Below, one piece after another: positions 1 to 12,040 of a stretch of 64,000 nt of DNA. Each line of letters begins with the position of its first letter. The stretch's first letter is position 1. Made by a program: the position numbers and the translations under genes. The notes below the pieces were generated by a model. The model was given only the letters and a program-made list of their open reading frames with translations. It made no database searches and was not told the DNA's origin. The DNA is from Macrophomina tecta (taxonomy: Eukaryota; Ascomycota; Dothideomycetes; Botryosphaeriales; Botryosphaeriaceae), in contig JAKSGN010000003.1 of assembly GCA_024180945.1 (NCBI GenBank), positions 2,480,001 to 2,544,000 on the forward strand, in the 5' to 3' direction.

Positions 1-1801
1 CGCTGTCGTGGGACTTGCGCACGCTGCATACGCTGCCGCGCATCGTAACTTTCGTCGCCGACCGCACGCCCGTGGCACGGCCCTCCGGGTTCGCGCTCGT
101 CGAAGACGGGAAGTTCGCGGCGAGCGTCCAGCGGCCGGCGGAGGGGGTAGAGTGGATTGAGGGGATGTTCGTGTTCGAGACGAGCGTGGGCAGGGGGAAA
201 GGGGTGGTTCGGTTGGTCGAGGATGAGGAGGGTGGCGCGTGGCGGTGCTGTATGTTTTACGTGGCGTTGCAGGAGCTGAAGGGGGTGGTGGCGCGAGTGG
301 GGCGGGATAGGCCGCTTGGCGGAGATAATTCGTTGGGGGGTGGCGAGGGCAGGGCGAGGGGGAATTGGAAGGAGAGGAGGGCGAGGGAAAGGGAGTTTGT
401 GGATGCAGAGCCGGATGTGGTGGTTATTGGGGCAGGTGAGTTGGCTTTTTTCCTGTTGGTATGGAGAGGAATTCATCATGCTTATCGCTGACCTCTTCGA
501 ACGTAGGACAAGCGGGACTTAACGTCGCCGCACGCCTGCAGCATCTCGGCGTCTCCTGCTTGCTGGTCGAGAAGAACGCCCGCGTTGGTGATAACTGGCG
601 ATGTCGGTACCGCACGCTCGTCACACATGACCCAGTGCAGTACACACACATGTACGGCCTGCCCTTCCCGGAGAGCTGGCCGGTCTTCACACCCAAGGAC
701 AAGCTCGGAGACTGGTTCGAGGCCTACGCCAGCCTCATGGAGCTCAATGTGTGGACCTCGAGCAAGATACACAAATCCGAGTATTCGGATGCAACCAAGA
801 CCTGGACGATCGAAGTGACCCGCGCCACCAATGGCAACCCTACTCGCATCCTGCATCCCAAACACGTCATCTTCTGCACCGGCCATGCCGGCGAGCCCAA
901 GGTCCCCGCCTTCCCCGGTCAGGACACCTTCCGCGGGCTCGTCTACCACGGTAGTCAGCACCAAGACGCCACAGAAACACCCGTGGCTGACCTCGCCTCG
1001 AAGCACGTTGTTGTCGTCGGCACCGGCAACTCGGGCCACGATATCGCTCAGAACTACCACGAGGCGGGCGCGGCCTCCGTCACCATGCTGCAGCGCTCCG
1101 GCACCTACGTGCTGCAGGCCTCGAAAGGCCTGTTCATGCTACACGAGGGACTCTACGACCAGGATGGTCCGCCGACCGAGGACGCTGACATATATGGCCA
1201 GAGTTTGCCCATTCCCGTGCAGTTCGCCCTGAATGTTGGGTTGACGGCGCGGATTGCGGAGCGCGAGCGCGAAAATGTAGAGGGGTTGAGGAGGGCTGGG
1301 TTCAAGTTCGACTTTGGGCATGATGGGAGCGGCATATACAGGAAGTATGTCACGAGGGGTGGCGGGTACTATATTGATGTTGGCGGGTCACAGTTGATTT
1401 TTGACGGGAAGGTGAAAGTTGTGCAAAGTCCCGGGGGAATTAAGCGGTTCGAACCTGATGCGTTGGTATTGGCTGATGGGAAGAAGCTACTGGCGGACAT
1501 CGTGGTGCTTGCGACCGGCTACGATAATATGAGGACGTCGTTGCGGAAGATTATGGGGGATAAAGTTGCGGACCGCGCGAAGGACGTGTGGGATTTGGAT
1601 GACGAAGGTGAAGTGAACGCAGTGAGTCGAGTGTTAGACCCTTCTTATGGACGTCCCTGGCTGACTTTCGAATAGATGTGGCGTCCAAGCGGTCATCCTA
1701 GACTTTGGTTCATGGGTGGCAGCTTGGCTCTGTGTCGGTTATATTCGAGATTCGTCGCACTACAAATAAAGGCCATTGATGAAGGATTCTCTGATGGTTG
1801 A
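1..1801 (+). CDS. Flavin-containing monooxygenase with NTF2-like N-terminal region (5' partial)
   Basis: FAD/NADPH-dependent monooxygenase, open at the window edge, so its start lies upstream. Exons by frame and splice signals: <1-435, 507-1621 and 1676-1801 (about 557 visible residues). The first ~140 residues resemble the NTF2/SnoaL-like region often fused to fungal FMOs. The FAD Rossmann motif GAGQAG is created across the first splice junction. An FxGxxxHxxxH-type FMO signature (FRGLVYHGSQH) follows, then the NADPH motif GTGNSG and the ATGYDN motif. The reading frame meets TAG at 1673-1675, but a 54-bp intron (1622-1675, GTGAGT...TAG) removes it. The frame then continues into the expected C-terminus (WRPSGHP, WFMGGSLALCRLYSR) up to TGA at 1799. 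Substrate unknown. Converges on the OYE gene downstream. Confidence 0.85.
436..506 (+). other. Intron 1 of the flavin monooxygenase gene
   Basis: GTGAGT donor at 436 and TAG acceptor ending at 506. Joining 435 to 507 restores the GAGQAG dinucleotide-binding motif in frame, which is strong support for this exact intron. Confidence 0.85.
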
Positions 1802-2866
1802 TTGGACACCAGTAAACCCACCTTATTTGGAGAAGACATGGCATAACTCCAGTTGCTTTCGAAATTTCTCAATATAGCAAGCGTCACAGGAGGACCCAGA
1901 AATGTGAATTCCATTTGAACAAATTAAAATCTAGCTTCTGCCAGCCTGTAAACGCCCCGTAACATCCGCTGGATTCCTAATGCCAAGCCAACCCTTTTAC
2001 ATAGTGTCGATCGCTTTCCGGGATGAGCCTTTAAACGTGCGAAAAGGCCTTCTTGAGCTTGAAACGGCCGTTGCTCAATCACGCCCCTTGACTCTCAGAA
2101 GCGATTCAGCAAGAGAAACTCCTTGACGCTTCGACTCCATTCATACACCGGAAGCCATTGTGGAGCAGTGTCGACATTCAATTGTGTATGCTAGTAATTC
2201 CAAGCTTATGCATAAAACTTCGTATGGGAGAAGCCGACTCTATATTAAGCAGGATTTAGCCACCCATAAGTGAACCGGTCTGGAGCGGTCAGTTATATAA
2301 CCGACGGTCTTCAAGAGAGAGATCTGTTGACCGTTCTTACTGGCATTGCTAGTATCCATACTAGCGGGGGAAGCCTGTCAGGGCTACGGGTAACAGATAA
2401 AAGTTTGGAAGCAAGTCACAGAAGTCCATCCGTCGACAGTTCCGGCGAGGTAGCAAGTGCGAAGAATTATTCAATGATCACAAAGTTCATAACTGAAATA
2501 TCTCAGTGACTACTCGCATTCAAGAAACTAGTTGCCCATTGCAACGTGTTCGAGCCACAAGCTTCAAACCGGGTGAAGGCAGTTATATTAAGTGGAAGCT
2601 TCCGGAGAAACAATTTTTTTTCTTGAACGACCGACCGGTAGCTTTTGCGATAGGCCAAGGATTGCTAAATGGTCATGCCCCTCACGCAAGTACGCAAATT
2701 TCTTCGCTACCAAGTAGTTTTCGCCAACGTGAAGTTTTCATTCAGTTAGATGAACACCGCTTCATTAACTGTCTATAGGAATCCCCGGAACGATGGAAAC
2801 GGAAATCAGCCTCTTTGCCATAAATCCAAAGACGTCTATCAAAAGGAGTGTGTAACAACTTAACTG
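1802..2866. other. Intergenic region between two convergent genes
   Basis: About 1.06 kb between the 3' ends of the monooxygenase (+) and the OYE gene (-). Only short frames without recognisable motifs; no RNA gene or repeat seen. It probably contains both 3' UTRs. Confidence 0.5.
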
Positions 2867-4232
2867 CTACAGTCGTGCTAAAACTCTAGTCCGAAAATCA
2901 TCTGACCCCGTGAAATCAGCGCGGCGGAACTCCCTAGCATATTCCCCAATCGTGTGAGAGAGAGCTTTCACCCCCTCCGCAGACGCCGCATCCCACGGCT
3001 CCAACCCCTGAGCAATCCTCCAAATCTGCATCAACGCGCAAGCATTACTCATGGAAACATCCTCACCACCAACCAAATCCCCCGCCGCGCCCCTCACTTT
3101 CCCCGCCAAAAGATCTCGGCACAAAAACGGCTCATGACACAGCACGCGCCCCAAACCCACCCCGTCCACCGTGCCTAACGCCTCCGCCATCGCCCCCGCT
3201 GTCCTAAACCCACCCGTCAAATACACCCTCGTCATCCTCAACACTGGCCGAAGCGCCTCCGCGAACTCAATGAAAAACGCCTCCCTCCTCCGCGTGCTCT
3301 CCTTCCTGTGCGCAAACGCCGGCGCCTCATACGTCCCGCCCGACAGCTCCACAAAATCCACGCACCCCATGGCCTCCAGCGCCGCGCACAGCTCGCGCGC
3401 GTCATCGGTCCGCATCCCGCCGGCCTGGAACTCGACGCTGTTGAGCTTGACGCCGAGGACGAAGCCGGGTGAGGTGTGCGCGCGGATGGCGCGGACGATG
3501 GAGGTGAGGAGACGCGCGCGGCCGTGGATGCCGGGCCCGCCGTAGGCGTCGGCGCGCGTGTTGGTGGCCGGGGAGAGGAATTGCGCGAGGAGGTAGCCGT
3601 GCGCGGCGTGCAGCTCGACGCCGTCGAAGCCGGCGCGCTCGAGGTAGTGGGCTGTGAAGGCGAAGTGCGAGATGATGGCGGCGAGTTCGGCGGGAGTGGC
3701 GGCGCGGGGGCGGGCGAAGTGTTGGATGCCCATTGCGGGGCCCTGTGGCGAGTTAGGCGGATCTTTGTGCACAGAGCAGGATCGGGGGGGAGGGAGGACT
3801 GTGTACTTTGAGCTGGATGTCGGATGCGGAGATGGGGCTGCTCTGGATGCGGGCATCGCATTGCCGCCCTGGATGGCTGATTTGCGCAATCATGAGGCTG
3901 CCGTGCCGCTTGCCTGCCCTTGCCAGGGCCTGGAAAGCGTCAAACCGCTGGCCAGAAAGAGCAGAGTCGAATGGCACAGCCGGGTTGCCGACAGCTTCAA
4001 GGTGCGCGGGATCGACCATGATGTTGCCCGTTACGAGCATGCCGATCTGGCCGCGACCCCATGTCTCATACAGCTGGATGAGTTCGCGGGAGGGGACTCC
4101 TCGTTGCAAGGGAGCCACGTTCCATGAGGCCAGGCGCTCGGACATGGCGCCCTTCAGAAATCGATTGGGCGCCCTTCTTCTGGAGATTGGAAAGCTCAAA
4201 GGCTGAGCGAGAAACTGAGCAGGTGTTGACAT
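2867..4232 (-). CDS. NADH:flavin oxidoreductase, Old Yellow Enzyme family
   Basis: FMN-dependent ene-reductase of about 433 aa, from two exons: 4232-3807 and 3742-2867. The 64-bp intron (3743-3806) starts GTACAC and ends CACAG. Family signs are the N-terminal [10 protein letters not shown] stretch, the HPGRQ motif near residue 122, and the long conserved barrel signature [20 protein letters not shown] followed by DAYGG. Family members reduce activated C=C bonds with NAD(P)H, and in fungi they often work in secondary metabolism or detoxification. The gene lies in tandem with the P450 upstream (195-bp gap), so joint action is plausible but unproven. Stop TAG at 2867-2869; start ATG at 4230-4232. 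The length suits the family. Confidence 0.9.
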
Positions 4233-4427
4233 GGTTGGCTTCCAGCAAAGACGTGCTGCAATGATCTTGACTTTGAATGTGGGAAGATCTCTTAAATGGG
4301 CCCGGATCTTCTCATCTCATGTACGTCGTGGCCTCTGAACTTAAAACTTTGTTCTAACTAGCTCTAGAATAATTCTGCCCCTGGGTAGACTAAACGCAAC
4401 CATACCTTTTAAACACTAAGCTTTCGC

Positions 4428-6372
4428 TCAAGCACGCTCCCGCCGCTTCAGATATACTTTCCACGAACCGGTCTTGAATTGCATTGTGATGTACTGTCGG
4501 TAATCCACCGTCTGGCCCGACACTTCCTCGAAGTCGTATCGCGAGAACAAGTTCGCAGCGACCATACGCATTTCCGCCCATGCAAAGCTGTGATTACTGC
4601 GTTAGCACCTCGAAATGTGGATCTTAAATAGGGACACTTACTTGATGCCCACACAAGAGTGCTTGCCGGCTGAAAACGGATAGTATGCGTGCATGCTGTT
4701 CAATCCCACGTTAGTGAACAAATCTCACAGGGAGCCAGGAAAGGAACTTACTCGGGCGGCGGAGCTCCTTCACGGTCTTCCTCATCCAACCACCGCTCTG
4801 GCCAGAAGCGAAGCGGCTCAGGCCAGAATTCCGCGTTGCGGTGGAGGTCGCGATATGACGCGGACACAACAGTGCCGGGCGGAAGGGCATAGCCGGCGAG
4901 GTTCACCCACTCCTTGCCTGTGCGGCGGCCCATCTCAGAGGCGATGGGGTGGAGGCGTAGGTTTTCCTTGATGCAGGCGTGCAGGTAGGCAAAGCGCGGG
5001 TCTGCGCGCACCGTCTTGCCATCGATGATGGGGTCATGCAAGCTCAAGACGGGGAGGCTGCTGAGCAACTTCGCCTTCACGCCCGGGTTGCGGATAAGCT
5101 CGAGGAACAGGCATGCGATGGTGCCGGAAGTGGTTTCCGAGCCAGCGAGCATGATTTCGGACATCTGGTCAACGATATCTTTGCTGTTCATGCGCACGCC
5201 CGTGTCTGGCCGAGCGCATTCTTCGATAAAGTGTTGCAGCAGGTCGGGGCGCTTGAGCTCTTGCTTAGTGGAGCGATTTTTGACGACGGTGTCGATCGAC
5301 TGTTACACGTCAGCACAGCTCTCTATGCGTTGATATCGTGGAGCTCTTTACCGAGACCATTTCTGCCGGCCAGTCGAATTGGAGATCGAGCCCCAGACGG
5401 CGCATGAATCTCTTGACGTAAACATTCTACGAATACGTCAGCGTTCAGTGAACCTCTACACCACCGATTCATCGTACCTTGTACCGCTTAGTCATGCCAT
5501 CGAAGATTGACTGCGGAATCATTTTCCAAGCTCGCTCGTCGGCGCCCTCTTCAATGCCTTTCTTGGGGTTGGTTTGTCCGAATCCGCGTCCGAAGGAGCA
5601 TTCTCCCATACTTCAGAGGTTTGTATCAGCAACGAAGTCCCTTGCGGAATCTCTCGAGATCGCTTACATATCCAGAGCGACGTTGTGCAGATCCTCCATC
5701 AAATCCGTGACGGGCTCTCCTTTCCCACTCAGTACGCCCTCGTACTTCGCGATCAAGTCCTGAATACTGTTCGAGAAGTATGTCTCCAAATTATCAATAT
5801 AAGCGACCGTGAAAGCTGGCGAAATGAAACGCTTGAGTCTTCTATGAGGCTCCGGACGGCTGTGGCGTTTAAGTTTTCCACATCAGCACCTGTCAAAAAA
5901 CCTACATCCCAACGCGAGGGCACAAAAAGCTCCGAACTTACATTTCGCCAAACAACCCGGGCGCGAAACGATCCCTGGAGATCTCTGCATACATGGCGAC
6001 TTTGGGTAGGTCGACGGTTGACAGGATCTGCCGCAGCGCCGCCTTGTCGGCCACCCAGACCTGCCGGGGACCCAGGCGCACGACGCTGCCGTACGCCTTG
6101 TGCGCCCGCTCCACCGTCTTCCAGATCGTGCCCCGCGCGAAGCCCCAGCGCAGGTGCGAGGTCGTATATGCGGCATACCGGGGCCCGGGGATCTGGGAGA
6201 GCGGGGAGTCGAGGGCGCGGCGGACGCTGAAGACGTACTGGAGGAACGCGAGGGCGAGCAGCAGGGCGAGGGCGGCCGCGACAGGGTGCGCGGCGATGGC
6301 GGGGCGTAGGCGGAGGACTCGGGATGCGATGTCTTGGAGGAGGAACTCCGGTCCAGTTTCGGAGGTCGACAT
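4428..6372 (-). CDS. Cytochrome P450 monooxygenase
   Basis: Multi-exon class-E P450. The N-terminus has a hydrophobic anchor (residues ~30-50, AAALALLLALAFLQYVF) then the proline hinge IPGPRYAAY. Later exons carry GECSFGRGFG, an I-helix with a normal acid/alcohol pair (LAGSETTSG), ExxR (KENLR), the FWPERW motif, and the haem loop FSAGKHSCVG split across small exons. Last exons resolved: 4754-4752 edge of a long exon, 4695-4642, and 4587-4428 (stop TGA 4428-4430). Introns 4696-4751 and 4588-4641 have GTAAGT donors. Further introns lie near 5301-5351, 5427-5478, 5620-5675 and 5895-5940 (about). Predicted to be ER-anchored and to use a P450 reductase. Paired with the OYE gene on the same strand; substrate unknown. 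Confidence 0.88.
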
Positions 6373-7799
6373 TCTGGCGGGCTTGCACGATGCGGGAAGT
6401 TGGATGATTGATTGCTCTCTCTCTCTGCTTTTTGTGATGGTTGACGATACGTCTTTCTGCGTTTTTATACCGATACCTTTCTACGGCGGAATTCATATGC
6501 AAGCCTCGGACGCTGAGAGTGCTTGGTTCCTCCGGCCTCACCGGAACCCTTTGTCTGCGTGTAGCGCTGCAACGGCCTGGAACGAGTGTTACAAAACTTT
6601 TAGCGAGGTGACGGTTAGTGCTTAGCGGTGAATCTTTGCACTGGTCAGCGTCGCTTGTCCGTGTCGACGGCAAAGGACAGCAAAGCTCTAGGCATACTTC
6701 AGGCCAATAGCACTATGCGGAAGTTGCGATGTTTATGACGTATAGTTTGCGACGGAGTGGCTTGCGCCTCATGAGCCAAGGCGATTTAGTCGGAGCAGCG
6801 TGTTCAACTTGCCCAAAAAGGTTAGCCCCTTCCAGCCCGGAATGCTATTGAACCAGTGTGTCCGGACCAGCTGAACTCTACTTCAATCTTACGAACTAAC
6901 TCTCAATTAAGCAAGAACAGTTCGCAAGGGTGCGATCGCTAGTCTTAGCCTGCCAACAAACCCCTTGCAATGAAAGTAAAAATAGACCTTTAGGCAAAAT
7001 AGCAGTGATTACGAACGTCTGTGCGTCTTCCCACGCAAACTTATCAACACTTCTGGAGCCTGGCAAGTCCAGGCTTGGGGAAATCAAGGCTTGTGGCGCT
7101 GCATATGCGCAAAAATGCTTCTGCACAAAAGTCTGAAAGGCTGGCTGGACCTGTGAGCTGTTTTTATCGGCGGAAGTATTGCAGAAAGGCATGTGATAGT
7201 TTACCACTGCCAATACTTGGCGCCCGCGGCGCCGTTCAAGGGTCTAAATATTGGTCTGAAGTGGCTTATGGTGTCCGGGGTATCAGGCCCATCTAGTACG
7301 TCACGCCCCGGAGCTGCCTGCGAAATCCTCCAGCGTGATTACAGGCACGACATGAAAGCTGAACATTCAAGTGTCATCGGCCTGGCAGAAGGCACACCGT
7401 AAATATCTGCTTCTGCAGAGTGTGGAGAGCAACGTGTAAGGTCAAGAAGCCAGAGAAGAAACGAGCCGGGCTCCGTGACCTGATTGACGGTGGTGGTGTA
7501 TGGGAGGCAGGAAGTGAGCAGCCATTCGTTCGCGGTGAGACGCATCGACATCTTTTTTTTTTCTTTATTTTTAGCGGGTTGATATTTACACGACAAGCTT
7601 TTAAGGGCGCCTGAATTTGCCGGGAGTACTGCACATCAAGCAAAACTCGATATTCCCCCGCAGGCGGGTCTTGGACTCAGAGGAGAGTTGTGCCCGTTGA
7701 TGATTTGCCCATAGTTCTGGAAGGCACCTTGGACATAGGAGCCGTCCTCACTGTACAAAGCTCACTTCTGATGATGAGGAGAAGAGAGGAGTTTGTCAC
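6373..7799. other. Gene-free region upstream of the P450
   Basis: Promoter side of the P450 plus about 1 kb of sequence where I recognise no protein family, tRNA or terminal repeat. Small frames on both strands lack conserved motifs. Confidence 0.4.
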
Positions 7800-8270
7800 C
7801 TACAGTGAAGTCGCGGCTGCTGCCTCAGGAGTACGGGTATGAACATTGGAACACGCATCGTAGACCATTTCCCTCAGCTGGCGCGGAAGACTGAGCAAAG
7901 GGGCAGTCTTCCCGTTCGTGTTCCGAATACACTTTTGCTTCCAGAAAGCATAACCGAGGCCGAAAAGGGATTGGTGGAAGTCATCAGCTCGATAGCAAAG
8001 TGGAGAGTGTCCATTCGACGAAGTCCATCCCATTTTTTATCGTCCCGACATGCAAGGTAGCCTTGTCCTCCGCGAAGCAAATGGAAGCCGTGGCGCGAAT
8101 TTCGGCAGTTGTCGGATTCGGAAATGGGTTGTCTCGGGTAATGCGGTAGATGATTCGCTCGTTGCGCGCGCTGTTACGGGAAAAGCCCCCACAACCTTAA
8201 TGGTGAAGAATGTGTTCGGAATATCGCGGTTGCCCGCAAAATTGTTACTGCTATGCAGCGTCCTCAACAT
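7800..8270 (-). pseudogene. Decayed F-box-like (LPxEIRxxIY) protein gene
   Basis: Minus-strand relic in several frames. One frame gives a coding-looking stretch (AGNRDIPNTFFTIKVVGAF, 8.17-8.24 kb). After a probable 2-nt slip in a GCGCGC run, a second frame gives RIIYRITRDNPFPNPTTAEI and a further ~30 coding-like residues. A third frame at 7851-7904 gives the diagnostic core PLLSLPRQLREMVYDAC. That core closely matches PLLSLPGEIRNMVYDYC of the intact gene at 10181-11407, so this is probably a diverged relative damaged by frameshifts. It may extend on either side; a second weak patch lies at about 9.4-9.6 kb. No function is expected from this copy. Confidence 0.45.
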
Positions 8271-10180
8271 GCAGTGATTTGAGATGGCTCTTCTCGTATT
8301 ACAAACAACAGGATCGTATAAGAGAAGACCCAGTGGAGCACCAATGCGGTTGTTTTGCCAAGAAATGTTCTGGCGTATGGTGGGCCTATGAAGACAGGCG
8401 GTGCGGAAGAAAATTTCAGGTACTGAGAAATGAAGAGAGACATCAATTACATAGCCATCACGTACTTGGCGACGCTAGGCACGTTGGGAATTTGTGAATT
8501 TCAAGCATAAGGAGGGATTCCCCATGCTCCGCGTAACAGCTTGAGTAAGCAGGCCGCTCGTGAATATGCGGAAATCTCTTATGTGTATCCGAATCCGAAA
8601 TTTCTGTTGAGGGTGACGATATAAATGCAGGCGGCTGTGTCATCTTTGCGTGCTCCGTGGCTTATGCATGCCTGGAAAGACGATTCATCCCAGGCACACT
8701 GCAAACAAAGCCAACATTCGAGCAGTTTGCCGTACTTCGTAGCGCGACACAGCCCAACCCCTGTGTCAAGTAACTCACCATCACCCAGAAAGAGATCCGG
8801 CTCCATTTGCCGTGAACTAATCTCACCGGGGATCGGTTCAAGAAACTTTAAATAGCTAGTCCTCTTTGGTGCTATTACTTTGCTTTTCACAATTCAAGGA
8901 ATTTCCAAATCTCGTCTCCGAGTCACGAGGAGCCTCTTACTGGCTATCACTGCAATCCCGGAGCCTGAAACGCACGCCAATTATGCGTGCCATGTTTGGG
9001 TTTCGCGCGGATTTGTCGCATTCCATGAATGGGACAGTGCGCTACCTGCGGCTGCGGACGCTCAGTGTGCTGTCACCCATTTGCTAAATGTCGTGGCCGT
9101 ACCGAACCATATTCACCATCAGACATATCCGACTTCAAAAAGGAACAGGATGATTTGTTGTTTCACAATCCTGACAGTTATTTCGGACAATTCCAGAGGA
9201 AAGTAGCTTTGTGAAACGGAGCCTGCAGAGGTGTCGTCATAGTTTCGACAAATAGCGCAGCAGTTCGACTCAGTGACCTTGACATTTCCATCTCGAAGTT
9301 GTTGGCACAATGGAGGAGTAAAGATGGGCCATAGTTTGAAAAAAAAATAATTTTTTTTTTTTAGAAAAAAAAAAAAGAACTAGGCCCCGCAAGAGGTACA
9401 CATTGCACATGACGGCCTCCTCGGTTGGTAATGCTGAGCAGTCCGTGTTGGCCGTGGAGAGGCGTTTGCGGTTGCCGCCCTCCGTCATCCGCAGAGTGGC
9501 CTGGAGAACCTCGCCCGTCTTTGGGAATCGGCGTTGTCGAGCTAGCTGTTGTGGATTACGAAAGGCTCTGGATCTGGCGTAGAGCGGCTTTAGTCGGAAT
9601 AAAATATTGCAACTAAAATGGCGAAATAAAAGAGACACAGCAGAAGTGCAAGAACTACCAACGAATCAAACCTAGTTTTTACTTGTGCCTAAGCTCTCAA
9701 TACAGACTATGACCGCCAACTCTTTCCCAATTCCAATTCGCACGGGGTATCATCAACCTCTAATCAGAAACCACTCAGGATCCAGCCTTGTCATATTCCA
9801 TACTCCAAATAAGAAAGGGTGAATGGTAAGGAGAGAAGAGACAGCAACGGAAAAAATGACCACGACTTGGCCAAGAACGACGAAATATTCAACAACGCTA
9901 CGTTGCTCATCCAATCTCGTGTGAAGTGCGTTCAGCAACTTTTTAGGGAAACAACAAAATTAAACGAGCAATTGAATCAGGCCGACTCCACCGGGGAGGC
10001 AGAACAGAGAAGGGCAGGCTTTCGCTTGAAGTCGTGTTCGGAGAGACAGAAGTCGTCAGTGCACGGGCCCAAGTTTGAGCAGCTGTGCTCGTGGTCGAGG
10101 AGGTCGCATCCGAGGCCACTTTTGTATCCCGTTAGCAAATCTCCGGTTATCTCCGGCGACGATGGTGTCTCAGGTGTTAC
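8271..10180. other. Gene-free region with A/T homopolymers
   Basis: No intact gene seen. Contains adjoining A- and T-runs at about 9339-9376. A minus-strand patch at about 9.40-9.56 kb (GEVLQATLRMTEGG) could be another F-box-like relic, but that is weak. Confidence 0.35.
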
Positions 10181-11407
10181 TCACGAATCTGTGCGGACCA
10201 ACCAATTTTCTCCCCTGTCCACGAGCTTCGCTGATTTTCCGACCACGTCCCATTGCGTGACGGCACTTGGCACACCGTCCTTCTCGTCCGCCAGCAACTG
10301 CAGGTATTGTTGCTGCACCTTCCCTGGGACGCAACCCTCAACGCTGACGACAGGGATTTCCTTGACGAACTCTTTAGCGGCCCATAGGATCAAGCCCGTC
10401 ACGACACGGTGGCAGCAAGGCTCTAACCAGGTGTCGAGCCGGTAGCCCTCAAAGCTCTCCCGGTGGCCAAGCCTGAGCTCCAACTCCTTGAGGCGCAGGC
10501 CCTTCAACGACTGGGCGTCGGGCTCACCCCACGGGCGGGCGGACTGGTGGATCCAAACACCGAAGAACTTGACGAAATTCCAGGTCGTCATCTGCAGGGT
10601 GACCTTGGCCAGGGTCCTGAAATCAGGCTTGCACTCGAGGAACCTGCGCAGCGGCCAGGCGCCCTGGAAACGGAACTCCATATTGCGGTAGAGACGAGCG
10701 CTGAACTCAGCCGAGACCTGCTTGTTGGTGAGAAGGAGGCTGAGGACCGGGCCAGCGCCGTTGAGCACGCGACCACGGCCGTAGAGTTCGGCGTGGAGGT
10801 GTGTGCCATTGCGGCCGAATTCGCGGTAGAGGAGGCCATCTGTCCCGGCGGCCGCCATGTAGTTGAAGCCGTTCTCGAACTCGTAGGGGTAGCAGAAGCT
10901 CGCGCAATAGTCGTAGACCATGTTGCGGATCTCGCCGGGGAGGGAAAGCAGAGGGAACGACTGGCCGTTGGTGGTCCACTCGAGGGCCTGCAGCCAAGAC
11001 GCTGATCCGGGACCGGCCCAGTACTCTTTGATGCTCGGGAGATGCGAGAGGTAGGAGGCGAGCGGGCGCCAGGCGTCGCCATCGCGGACTTCGACCGTCT
11101 TGCCGGTCAGACGCATGCGGACTACGGTGTCCCACATGCCGTCGTAGTTTGAGTATTCCGGGTAGTTGCCTAGGAGCGAAGCGCGGGAGATGCGGTAGTA
11201 CCGGCCATGGCCCGGCTCGACGGACGTGTACGGCAGGGCCTCCAGAGTAAGGGGTAGAGAAACGTGGCAGAGGATCTTGTTTTTTGCGTTGTTGATGGAG
11301 AGGATCCTCTGGGCGGATTTCAAGACGGGATCGTTCTGGCCTTTGCCGGGCATGATGGAACAAAAGAGCGGATGGCTGGCGGGCGTGGGCTGTATTGCGG
11401 CCGGCAT
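10181..11407 (-). CDS. F-box-like LPxEIRxxIY domain protein (2EXR/DUF7730-type)
   Basis: Single-exon frame of 408 aa if the ATG at 11405-11407 (MPAAIQPTP) is used. The longer in-frame start at 11569 would add a low-complexity N-terminus encoded across a run of G/C and is less likely. The core at about residue 175 reads FPLLSLPGEIRNMVYDYC, the motif that opens the fungal F-box-like 2EXR/DUF7730 group; further on is SLLLTNKQVSAEFSARLYRN, the typical second block (L..TNRQI..E....LY). Molecular role is unknown; these proteins are abundant in ascomycetes. The stop TGA at 10181 overlaps a GTGAGT sequence, so a spliced longer C-terminus cannot be excluded. Confidence 0.75.
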   Translation of the reverse strand: MPAAIQPTPASHPLFCSIMPGKGQNDPVLKSAQRILSINNAKNKILCHVSLPLTLEALPYTSVEPGHGRYYRISRASLLGNYPEYSNYDGMWDTVVRMRLTGKTVEVRDGDAWRPLASYLSHLPSIKEYWAGPGSASWLQALEWTTNGQSFPLLSLPGEIRNMVYDYCASFCYPYEFENGFNYMAAAGTDGLLYREFGRNGTHLHAELYGRGRVLNGAGPVLSLLLTNKQVSAEFSARLYRNMEFRFQGAWPLRRFLECKPDFRTLAKVTLQMTTWNFVKFFGVWIHQSARPWGEPDAQSLKGLRLKELELRLGHRESFEGYRLDTWLEPCCHRVVTGLILWAAKEFVKEIPVVSVEGCVPGKVQQQYLQLLADEKDGVPSAVTQWDVVGKSAKLVDRGENWLVRTDS

Positions 11408-11952
11408 GGTGCCGAAAGGTAGAAATGAAAAAGCAAAAGTATTCTCGGCAAGGCAAGAAGCGAGCGAGGGCAACAAGGATATAGCTGACGGGAACGGAGA
11501 TCGGGGAAGGGGAAGAGATGTATTAAAAGGGGGGGGGGGGTTCGCTGCTGCGATGGACGCGCGGGCCACGGGTTGGCAAGGGGATGGGGTGGCAGTCTAG
11601 CGGAGGAAAAGTATAACAGTAGCAGCCTCGTCGGGTTTAATAAGACGGAAACGTCGGCGAGCAGCCTTGCGACGACGACAACGGCCGGGCTGATTGGAGG
11701 GTCGGCGGTACTGTTGCTGCAGCAGAAATTGGCGAGGCGAATTTTGCGTTTGAGAGGCGCAGATCAGCAAATAAGAAGGGTGCTATCAGAAGGTAGATTC
11801 CCGCGAGGAGGTTATAGCTGATGGGCAGCCAGGATATGTGGGCGATCACGCCGCGGGCGATCATACGGATACGCGTCTGCGAGCCACACTGAGACTCGCC
11901 TCTCGGCCGGCGGAAGGGGTGCGCAACGCCGCTCGGATTTGCGTCTATGCTA
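11408..11952. other. Promoter side of the F-box-like gene up to the Tc1 insertion
   Basis: About 545 bp between the F-box-like gene start and the left end of the Tc1/mariner element. Contains a run of about ten G at roughly 11530-11540. No other gene seen. Confidence 0.5.
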
Positions 11953-11982
11953 CCGCACCCGTGCAAAAGTCAGGGCGCACGG
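11953..11982 (+). repeat. Left terminal inverted repeat of the Tc1 element
   Basis: 30 bp, identical to the reverse complement of 13234-13263; preceded by TA. Confidence 0.95.
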
Positions 11983-12040
11983 ACGTGCACGAGTCAAAAC
12001 AACAACGTACCCTCTTCATCCCTTGCCTCATTACACCACC

